NCBI GenBank assembly: GCA_900768105.1
Contig: CAAGBQ010000085.1
Span: 1-6,770, forward strand
DNA from: Oscillospiraceae bacterium
GTDB lineage: Bacteria; Bacillota; Clostridia; Oscillospirales; Ruminococcaceae
DNA: 6,770 nucleotides
Direction: 5' to 3'
Both the position numbers and the translations under genes were made by a program. Each line of letters starts with the position of its first letter. The first letter of the stretch is position 1. Below, piece by piece: positions 1 through 5,046 of the stretch. Below the pieces are notes generated by a model. That model was not told the origin of the DNA, ran no database searches, and was given only the letters and a program-made list of their open reading frames with translations.

Positions 1-35
1 AGCAATGCAAGCAGCAGCGACAGTATTTTCTTCAT
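1..35 (-). CDS. Partial lipoprotein-like gene, N-terminus only (tandem paralogue)
   Basis: Only the first 11 complete codons are inside the window, reading MKKILSLLLAL from an ATG at 33-35 (minus strand). This is a positively charged start followed by a hydrophobic run, as in a Sec signal peptide. It matches the start of the complete lipoprotein gene at 235-1251 (MKRILSLLLAL) with one residue changed, and the upstream DNA matches for about 145 bp more. A GGAGG ribosome binding site lies at 44-48 with 8 bases before the ATG. I infer a paralogue of the downstream-numbered lipoprotein produced by tandem duplication. The lipobox and mature protein lie outside the window, so its function and integrity cannot be judged. 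Confidence 0.75.
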   Translation of the reverse strand, partial: MKKILSLLLAL

Positions 36-75
36 GGCCCTTTCCTCCGATTCTCAAATATATTTTTCCGTTTCT

Positions 76-104
76 ATTATACACCTGCTTTTCCGCAAAT
101 TCTA
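76..104 (-). promoter_or_regulatory. Putative sigma-A promoter of the partial lipoprotein gene
   Basis: On the minus strand a perfect -10 hexamer TATAAT (76-81) sits 17 bases from a poor -35-like TAGAAT (99-104). Transcription would begin near 69, giving a leader of about 34 bases before the ATG. The -10 is kept in the duplicated copy at 1292-1297. The weak -35 suggests that an activator or upstream sequence helps, but no known operator was recognised. Confidence 0.5.
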
Positions 105-189
105 TTTACAAATGTGACAAATTATGACTTGCTTTTTTGTGCAATGCGCCCGTTTTATTCCCACCGGTTTTATTTTTGTGCAGTGAAGG

Positions 190-228
190 AAAGCCTGCGC
201 GCTCCGGAAAATAGCGAGCAGGCTTTTT
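190..228 (-). terminator. Intrinsic terminator after the 338-aa lipoprotein gene
   Basis: Arms at 190-203 and 213-226 pair over 14 positions with one G-A mismatch, around a 9-base loop. The hairpin begins 9 bases past the stop codon of the minus-strand lipoprotein gene. The T tract on the minus strand is short (TTTCCTTC). On the plus strand the hairpin is followed by TTTTT, so it may work in both directions. Confidence 0.7.
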
Positions 229-234
229 GCCTGT

Positions 235-1251
235 TTACGGCTTACAAAGGTAATCGGAAGCCTTTATTTCAACGGCGTTGCCGTCTTCATCCGTGGCGGC
301 GAGAATGTCGTCGGGGGAGGTTATACCGTGAAAATAAGGGTCAATCTGGGGAAAGTATGGACTTAATTCGTTGCCGTATTTATCTATAAAGCGCCAACCG
401 GTTTTAAGAATTTCGCCGCTTTTATCCCGAAGAATATGCCCCCAGCTATCGCTGTAACCGGAATACCCCGCAATGCCGACATATGTTCCGTCATCAAAAA
501 CATAGAACCATATTCTGGTATAAGCAGCAATAATATTTTTATCTTTGTCCATCAAAAGAGAGTATCCTTCATCGGGATCTCCCGCATCAACAGTATTTAT
601 ATTTCCGATAAACCTGTCTTCAAAAGGAATACTTATCACATGAGCAAAAACCGGTTCAAAAATTACATTTCCATCTTTGTCCGAAAGACCAAAACCATGT
701 ATGCGTGCGTCATACCAATATTCAGTCAGCTCGTAGTAAGGATAATCGGGGTACTCAATTTTTCCACCTGTATCAACCACTCCCGCTTTCAGAAAAGCCG
801 TACATTCAAACTTGCCGTCAATAAATTCATACTCATAAAAGTCGCCTTTGTAACAGCCAAATATACCCGCAGCCGGAGGGTCATTATAAGAAGCCTCCTT
901 TGGGTAAAATCCCAAATCATAAAACGGTTGGTCTATAAGGATATTTCCGTCTTTATCTATTACCCAATATTTTGTTGCAGGAACCTCTGCTATTGTGTTT
1001 AGCGTTCCGGATCCGTTATTAACCATTATAAGCCGGGTTTCATTCGTTTCAACCGCTTTTTGGTAGATATCAATATCCGAAACCGTTCCCAGATAGGTGC
1101 TGTCGAATTTACTTTCGTCAGAAGAAGCCTCGCTGCTTTCGAGGGCTTCGCTGTGCGGTTGGCTTTCGCTTTCGGAGGAAGTGCTTTTCCGTGCCTCCGA
1201 ACAGGAACAAAGCAGCAGCAATGCAAGCAGCAGCGACAGTATTCTTTTCAT
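235..1251 (-). CDS. Lipoprotein with WG-type beta repeats, function unknown
   Basis: This encodes 338 residues, probably tethered to the outer face of the cytoplasmic membrane. Residues 1-16 form a signal peptide (MKR, then a run of Leu/Ala) ending in the lipobox Leu14-Cys15-Ser16-Cys17, so Cys17 is the expected lipidated residue. Residues 18-50 are a Ser/Glu-rich linker. The rest contains recurring 'D-K-D-G-N then hydrophobics' turns near residues 99-105, 191-198, 234-241, 275-282, 290-296 and 321-328, often followed by an aromatic-rich strand. These resemble divergent WG-containing repeats (a short beta-repeat family common in Firmicutes lipoproteins), though the Trp-Gly itself is mostly lost. 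The start is fixed by a GGAGG at 1260-1264, 8 bases from the ATG. The gene has its own promoter and terminator, and a near-identical gene start lies at 1-35. No catalytic motif is visible. The gene call is firm, but the repeat-family assignment is inference. Confidence 0.87.
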   Translation of the reverse strand: MKRILSLLLALLLLCSCSEARKSTSSESESQPHSEALESSEASSDESKFDSTYLGTVSDIDIYQKAVETNETRLIMVNNGSGTLNTIAEVPATKYWVIDKDGNILIDQPFYDLGFYPKEASYNDPPAAGIFGCYKGDFYEYEFIDGKFECTAFLKAGVVDTGGKIEYPDYPYYELTEYWYDARIHGFGLSDKDGNVIFEPVFAHVISIPFEDRFIGNINTVDAGDPDEGYSLLMDKDKNIIAAYTRIWFYVFDDGTYVGIAGYSGYSDSWGHILRDKSGEILKTGWRFIDKYGNELSPYFPQIDPYFHGITSPDDILAATDEDGNAVEIKASDYLCKP

Positions 1252-1396
1252 GACCCTTTCCTCCGATTCTCAAATATATTTTTCCATTTCTATTATACGC
1301 CTGTTTTCCGCAAATTCCATTTACAAATGTGACAAATTATGACTTGTTCTTTTGTGCAATGCGCCCATTCTATTCCCACCGGTTTTATTTTTGTGC
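1217..1396. repeat. Direct repeat, copy 2 (signal-peptide start plus promoter region)
   Basis: This is the second copy of the block at 1-181, covering the lipoprotein signal-peptide start, ribosome binding site, -10 box and upstream DNA of the 338-aa lipoprotein gene. Similarity ends just before the terminator hairpin of the secreted-protein gene, the same relative position as in copy 1. The differences are mostly point substitutions. Confidence 0.9.
1292..1319 (-). promoter_or_regulatory. Putative sigma-A promoter of the 338-aa lipoprotein gene
   Basis: On the minus strand there is a perfect TATAAT at 1292-1297. A weak -35-like TGGAAT lies at 1314-1319 with a 16-base spacer, one base shorter than in the duplicated copy. 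The predicted leader is about 34 bases. Conservation of the -10 between the copies supports the call, but the whole block is conserved, so this support is limited. Confidence 0.5.
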
Positions 1397-1408
1397 GGAG
1401 AAGAAAGC

Positions 1409-1432
1409 CCGCTCGTTCCAAAGAACGAGCGG
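1409..1432 (-). terminator. Intrinsic terminator after the secreted-protein gene
   Basis: A perfect 10-bp stem, CCGCTCGTTC (1409-1418) with GAACGAGCGG (1423-1432), closes a 4-base loop. It starts 12 bases after the stop codon of the minus-strand secreted-protein gene and is followed on that strand by a T-rich GCTTTCTTC. It separates that gene from the promoter of the next lipoprotein gene. Confidence 0.75.
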
Positions 1433-1444
1433 AAGAATTCTATT

Positions 1445-2284
1445 TTATTTTTGTTTATGGGTTTTTAACGATATTACATAAGCAATGGCAAAAATTATTG
1501 CGGCAGAGAACAGCATTTGCGAAACATTTTTATATGAGAAGTTGTATTCGCTGTTATCTGCAACAAACACGGGAACTTGTGCGCCGGTGGGCGGGTTTTC
1601 GCCGGGAGCAAGATTTTTAAGGGCTTCTTCCTGCTGATTTTGTTCCGCGGCAAGACCTTTTGCAAATGCAAGCAGCGTATTGTCAACTTTCACTATTCCT
1701 TTGTTGCTTTCCGTGAACAAATCTCCGTTTGTGCCTTTGAAGCTGCTTGCAATCAAAGAAGCTTTATTTCCGTTTTCAATATAATAAACATACCCCGCGC
1801 CCTCAACAAACATAAATTTTGCCGTTTCGGCTAAAGAGCCTGCTTTTTCGCCCATAAGTGCGGAAATTCGCTTGGCGTTTACCGTTTCAAAGTCAACGGA
1901 ATTGTTTTTATCATCGGACGGTGCATACATCATAATGTCATCTTCACTGAATATAAGCGTGCCGGCAAATTTGTTCTCTGTATTTAACGCATCCGCGGCA
2001 TAGAGTCTGTATCCGTCAAAGAAGTACGGTTCGTATTCAAATTTTCCGCTTTTGGCATAGTCGCAAAGGTTTGCATAATAAAGCGGCATAACTGTTTTCA
2101 TATCGATTGATATTTCATACTCCGCAAGACATTTGCCAAGCATAGAATCTTCGATATTTGCCATAAAAGAATTTTTATCGGATTCACTTGCATAAATCGA
2201 GCTGCCTGTATCCGCCGCAAACGCGATTGCGGCAAGGGACAAAACAACCGTTAGGCTTAACATAAATGAAATCAGCTTTTTCAT
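1445..2284 (-). CDS. Secreted, C-terminally membrane-anchored protein of unknown function with NPPTG motif
   Basis: This encodes 279 residues. Residues 1-23 form a classical Sec signal peptide (MKK, a hydrophobic core, then Ala-Phe-Ala as the probable signal peptidase I site). The extracellular part (24-255) is rich in Asp, Glu, Lys and Tyr, and I recognise no domain in it. Residues 227-234 read PGENPPTG, which contains an NPxTG sortase-like motif at 230-234. A hydrophobic segment at about 256-272 is followed by a basic KTHKQK tail, so the C-terminus would sit in the membrane with the tail inside. The 21 polar residues between NPPTG and the membrane segment are more than usual for a sortase signal, so membrane anchoring without sorting is equally possible. 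The start is set by GGAGG at 2294-2298, 9 bases from the ATG. The gene has its own promoter region and terminator. No paralogue is in the window. Confidence 0.82.
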   Translation of the reverse strand: MKKLISFMLSLTVVLSLAAIAFAADTGSSIYASESDKNSFMANIEDSMLGKCLAEYEISIDMKTVMPLYYANLCDYAKSGKFEYEPYFFDGYRLYAADALNTENKFAGTLIFSEDDIMMYAPSDDKNNSVDFETVNAKRISALMGEKAGSLAETAKFMFVEGAGYVYYIENGNKASLIASSFKGTNGDLFTESNKGIVKVDNTLLAFAKGLAAEQNQQEEALKNLAPGENPPTGAQVPVFVADNSEYNFSYKNVSQMLFSAAIIFAIAYVISLKTHKQK

Positions 2285-2353
2285 TAGTGGTTACCTCCTT
2301 TATTAGTGGCAATACTGTACCCGGTGCAATTGATATTTTATACTTACAGCAGC

Positions 2354-2382
2354 ATTAAATAATTAAATGTATAAATTTACAA
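2354..2382 (-). promoter_or_regulatory. Candidate promoter of the secreted-protein gene
   Basis: On the minus strand TTGTAA (2377-2382) and TTTAAT (2354-2359) are 17 bases apart and match the sigma-A consensus at 4/6 and 5/6 positions. The predicted leader is about 63 bases. The region is very AT-rich, so other hexamer pairs, such as one using TATAAA near 2337-2342, cannot be excluded. Confidence 0.35.
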
Positions 2383-2525
2383 TTAGCAAAACAGCAAAAT
2401 TTTTGCCGGATTTTTATACATAGTGCCGAAAGCCGTTGATTTTAGCCGAATTGCGGCATTAAAAAATGTTTTCACCTATATAGACCCGAAAAGGAAGAAA
2501 GTGCAACACCTATTTTATAAATTCG

Positions 2526-2567
2526 GCGGTTTGCACAAAAACAGGGCGGCGCTTTTGTGCAAACCGC
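2526..2567. repeat. Perfect 15-bp inverted repeat upstream of pgk
   Basis: GCGGTTTGCACAAAA (2526-2540) is the exact reverse complement of 2553-2567, around a 12-base GC-rich loop. There is no T tract on either side, and no gene end nearby that needs a terminator. The loop and arm edge (2545-2552, GGCGGCGC) can alternatively pair with GCGCCGTC at 2573-2580 using one G-U pair. Its role is unknown; it could be a dispersed palindromic repeat, a structured RNA or a protein-binding site. Confidence 0.8.
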
Positions 2568-2639
2568 GCGGAGCGCCGTCGCAAAAAAAGCGGAACGGGG
2601 GGCGGGCTTTAAGCAAAGTGACGGAGTTTTTATTTTTTC

Positions 2640-2668
2640 TTGAAATGTGCTTGCTTTTGTAATATATT
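2640..2668 (+). promoter_or_regulatory. Sigma-A promoter of the pgk-tpiA-gpmI unit
   Basis: TTGAAA (2640-2645) and TATATT (2663-2668) are separated by exactly 17 bases and match the consensus at 5/6 positions each. Transcription would start near 2675, leaving a leader of about 35 bases. This placement also rules out the upstream in-frame GTG at 2647 and makes the ATG at 2674 unlikely as pgk starts. Confidence 0.7.
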
Positions 2669-2695
2669 TAATTATGGATAAATTTTTATTTAAAG

Positions 2696-2704
2696 AAAGG
2701 AAGG
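2696..2704 (+). promoter_or_regulatory. Ribosome binding site that fixes the pgk start
   Basis: The purine-rich AAAGGAAGG lies 5 bases before the ATG at 2710. It supports that start over the in-frame upstream candidates and over the internal ATG at 2728, which would also leave a plausible but shorter PGK N-terminus. Confidence 0.7.
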
Positions 2705-2709
2705 CTCTT

Positions 2710-3903
2710 ATGAACACTGCAAACAAAATGTCCGTAAGGGATATTGATGTGAAAGGCAAGCGCGTTTTGGTGCGCTGCGATTTTAATGTTCCGCTTAAGG
2801 ACGGAGTTATTACAAACGACAAAAGAATTGTTGCGGCGCTGCCCACAATAAAATATCTTGTTGAGCACGGCGCAAGGGTCATACTTTGTTCCCACCTTGG
2901 CAGACCGAAGGGCGAATGGCTGCCGGAATTCAGCCTTGCGCCGGTGGCGGCACGCCTTTCCGAGCTTTTGGGGCAGCCCGTCCGCATGAGCCGCGATGTT
3001 ATCGGCGACGACGCAAAGGATATTTCCGCAACGCTTAAAGACGGCGAGGTCGCCCTGCTTGAAAATGTGCGTTATTATAAAGAAGAAACCAAAAACGACC
3101 CCGAATTTGCAAAGGCGCTGGCCTCCCTTGCGGATATTTTTGTGAACGACGCATTCGGAACGGCACACCGCGCCCATGCTTCAACGGCGGGAGTGGCGGA
3201 CTATCTGCCCGCGGTGTGCGGCTTTCTTATCGAAAAGGAAATTTCCGTTATGGGAAAAGCGCTTGAAAATCCCGCGCGGCCTTTTGCCGCAATCCTTGGC
3301 GGAGCAAAGGTTTCCGACAAAATCGGCGTTATTCAAAACCTTATGGAAAAAGCCGATACCATTATGATAGGCGGCGCGATGGCATATACCTTCCTAAAGG
3401 CGCAGGGACACGCCATAGGAACTTCTCTTTGTGAGGACGACAAGCTGGAGCTTGCGGCGGAAATTCTTGAAAATGCGGCGGAAAAAGGCGTAAAATTCCT
3501 GCTTCCCATTGACCATGCCGCGGCGGAAAGCTTTGACGAGGGTGCAAAAGCGATTTATGTGGACGGAATCGACATTCCGGAGGGCCTTATGGGAATGGAT
3601 ATAGGCGAAAAGACCGCCGCCCTTTATGCGGAAGCGATTAAAGGTGCGGGAACCGTTATTTGGAACGGGCCTATGGGCGTTTTTGAGTTCCCGCAGTTTG
3701 CAAAGGGAACCTTTGCCGTTGCGGAAGCGGTTGCGGCTTCCGGTGCGGTTTCGATAGTGGGCGGCGGAGATTCCGTTTCCGCGGTTACAAAGCTTGGCTT
3801 TGCGGATAAGATGACGCACATTTCCACCGGCGGCGGCGCTTCTTTGGAATTCCTTGAGGGCAAGGAGCTGCCCGGTATTGCGGCGCTTAACGAGAAAAAG
3901 TAA
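2710..3903 (+). CDS. pgk: Phosphoglycerate kinase
   Basis: This is the cytosolic glycolytic enzyme that transfers the acyl phosphate of 1,3-bisphosphoglycerate to ADP, giving ATP and 3-phosphoglycerate; it runs in reverse in gluconeogenesis. At 397 residues it has the normal bacterial length. Visible family motifs, in order: the substrate-binding signature RVLVRCDFNVP at residues 18-28, HLGRPKG at 62-68, ENVRYYKEE at 118-126, and FVNDAFGTAHRAHAST at 144-159 with its basic-patch Arg154. Next come the hinge/nucleotide motif GGAKVSDKI at 197-205, GGAMAYTFL at 221-229, WNGPMGVFE at 318-326, and the glycine-rich phosphate loop GGGDS at 351-355 followed by STGGGASLE at 372-380. The N-domain binds 3-phosphoglycerate and the C-domain binds nucleotide. 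It is first in the unit, has its own promoter, and lies 84 bp before tpiA. An upstream gap gene, common in related operons, is absent. Identification is secure. Confidence 0.99.
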   Translation: MNTANKMSVRDIDVKGKRVLVRCDFNVPLKDGVITNDKRIVAALPTIKYLVEHGARVILCSHLGRPKGEWLPEFSLAPVAARLSELLGQPVRMSRDVIGDDAKDISATLKDGEVALLENVRYYKEETKNDPEFAKALASLADIFVNDAFGTAHRAHASTAGVADYLPAVCGFLIEKEISVMGKALENPARPFAAILGGAKVSDKIGVIQNLMEKADTIMIGGAMAYTFLKAQGHAIGTSLCEDDKLELAAEILENAAEKGVKFLLPIDHAAAESFDEGAKAIYVDGIDIPEGLMGMDIGEKTAALYAEAIKGAGTVIWNGPMGVFEFPQFAKGTFAVAEAVAASGAVSIVGGGDSVSAVTKLGFADKMTHISTGGGASLEFLEGKELPGIAALNEKK

Positions 3904-3906
3904 AAA

Positions 3907-3941
3907 GCGGAAGAAAAAGCGGGGCTGCGCCGCTTTTCCGC
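3907..3941 (+). other. Stem-loop between pgk and tpiA
   Basis: AAAAGCGG (3915-3922) pairs with CCGCTTTT (3930-3937) around a 7-base loop. GCGG (3907-3910) can add four pairs with CCGC (3938-3941) across a 4-base bulge. The stem begins 3 bases after the pgk stop codon. The T's belong to the stem and no T tract follows, so it is more likely a weak attenuator or an mRNA-stabilising or processing hairpin than a full terminator. Confidence 0.6.
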
Positions 3942-3971
3942 AATGCGCAATCAATATAAAAAAATCAACTT

Positions 3972-3977
3972 GAAAGG
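3972..3977 (+). promoter_or_regulatory. Ribosome binding site that fixes the tpiA start
   Basis: GAAAGG lies 10 bases before the ATG at 3988. This, together with the family N-terminus (AGNWKMN close to the start), excludes the in-frame upstream ATG at 3943, which overlaps the inter-gene hairpin region and would add 15 atypical residues. Confidence 0.6.
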
Positions 3978-3987
3978 CAGATATATT

Positions 3988-4755
<768 letters not shown>

Positions 4756-4820
4756 GTAAGCCGGAAACCGATTGGGAGAGAGCTTTGGACGGTTTGCAGC
4801 GGGCCGATGCAGAACGAACC

Positions 4821-4845
4821 TCGGCTCCCATTACACAAGGAAGGC
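4821..4845 (-). repeat. Dispersed motif copy A (GCCTTCCTTGTGTAA, minus strand)
   Basis: Read on the minus strand, 4831-4845 is GCCTTCCTTGTGTAA. It is near-identical to two plus-strand sites after gpmI (6610-6623 and 6656-6669). Extended to 4853, it matches 6647-6670 at 20 of 23 aligned positions with one indel. Here the motif forms the second arm and loop of an imperfect hairpin whose other arm is at 4821-4829. Confidence 0.6.
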
Positions 4846-4907
4846 GAAAGTGCTCAACGCAGCATCGGCGCAGACTGCGGCTGAGGACAGAGAAAATTTA
4901 TTTTGTT

Positions 4908-4936
4908 TTTTCAAAAAAATAAAATTTTTTTGAAAA
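4908..4936. repeat. AT-rich 12-bp perfect inverted repeat
   Basis: TTTTCAAAAAAA (4908-4919) is the exact reverse complement of TTTTTTTGAAAA (4925-4936), with a 5-base loop. It ends one base before the second copy of the tpiA 3' end. With its T runs it might act as a weak bidirectional terminator or mark the edge of the inserted segment. Confidence 0.7.
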
Positions 4937-4937
4937 C

Positions 4938-4983
4938 AAAGCTCCGGATTTTGCGGCGATAATTGCGGCGGCGGGAAAATAAG
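4938..4983 (+). repeat. Direct repeat copy 2: displaced 3' end of tpiA (gene remnant)
   Basis: In frame it encodes KAPDFAAIIAAAGK and then a TAA at 4980-4982, homologous to the true tpiA C-terminus. An in-frame stop at 4920-4922 shows that it is not translated as part of a larger gene. Without the intervening 227 bases, tpiA would end here and gpmI would start 64 bases later, a more ordinary operon spacing. Confidence 0.88.
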
Positions 4984-4997
4984 CATAAAAATTTTGC

Positions 4998-5022
4998 GGG
5001 CGGCGGCGTTTTGCCGCTGCCC
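4998..5022 (+). other. Stem-loop just upstream of the gpmI ribosome binding site
   Basis: GGGCGGCGGC (4998-5007) pairs with GCCGCTGCCC (5013-5022) with one G-U pair and a 5-base loop, ending 10 bases before the AAGGAG of gpmI. No T tract follows, so it is not a standard terminator. It could protect or mark a processed 5' end of the gpmI message, or tune its translation. Confidence 0.6.
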
Positions 5023-5032
5023 AATCTTATAT

Positions 5033-5038
5033 AAGGAG
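5033..5038 (+). promoter_or_regulatory. Ribosome binding site that fixes the gpmI start
   Basis: AAGGAG lies 8 bases before the ATG at 5047, which is the normal distance. This favours that ATG over the in-frame TTG immediately before it at 5044. Confidence 0.8.
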
Positions 5039-5046
5039 ATTTTTTG

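Larger units (their letters stand above)
1..181. repeat. Direct repeat, copy 1 (signal-peptide start plus promoter region)
   Basis: This block matches 1217-1396 with roughly ten differences and one single-base indel. It covers the first codons of a lipoprotein-like gene, its ribosome binding site, its -10 box and about 100 bp upstream. Similarity stops near 181, just before the terminator of the preceding minus-strand gene. The pattern fits a tandem duplication whose unit contained a gene together with its own promoter. Confidence 0.9.
2285..2709. other. Divergent intergenic region, 425 bp, no gene seen
   Basis: This lies between the divergent starts of the secreted-protein gene (minus) and pgk (plus). 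It holds a candidate promoter for the minus gene near 2354-2382, an AT-rich stretch to about 2420, a 15-bp perfect inverted repeat at 2526-2567 with GC-rich flanks, and the pgk promoter and ribosome binding site at its right end. No ORF with a ribosome binding site was found, and no riboswitch family was recognised. Confidence 0.7.
4757..4937. other. Structured DNA between the two tpiA 3' ends (putative insertion)
   Basis: This 181-base stretch has no ORF with a ribosome binding site. It can form AAACCG (4765-4770) with CGGTTT (4790-4795), a perfect long-range 8-bp stem GCCGATGC (4803-4810) with GCATCGGC (4862-4869), an imperfect stem at 4821-4847 with an ATTACACAA loop, and the AT-rich palindrome at 4908-4936. 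It carries no integrase or transposase. It is bounded by the duplicated tpiA end, which suggests an inserted or decayed element. A structured RNA is an alternative. Confidence 0.6.

Noticed and set aside
114..1002. Plus-strand ORFs at 114-389 and 436-1002
   Set aside because: They are antisense to the lipoprotein gene or to its terminator and promoter region, without start signals; the minus-strand gene has signal peptide, lipobox and ribosome binding site.
2423..2662. Plus-strand 79-codon ORF upstream of pgk
   Set aside because: It has a GTG start with no ribosome binding site, runs through the inverted repeat, has a composition unlike a folded protein, and runs into the pgk promoter.
2647..2709. 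N-terminal extension of pgk from the GTG at 2647 or ATG at 2674
   Set aside because: The extension overlaps the -10 region or lies at the predicted transcription start, lacks a ribosome binding site, and is not part of the PGK family; ATG 2710 has AAAGGAAGG 5 bases upstream.
2285..2709. Riboswitch or T-box leader in the divergent region
   Set aside because: The predicted pgk and secreted-protein leaders are only about 35 and 63 bases, too short for a typical riboswitch, and no conserved riboswitch or T-box sequence was seen.
4958..4963. New -10 box GATAAT in the second tpiA copy, paired with TTGAAA at 4930-4935, as a gpmI promoter
   Set aside because: The spacer is 22 bases, too long for a sigma-A promoter, and no better -35 was found at the right distance.
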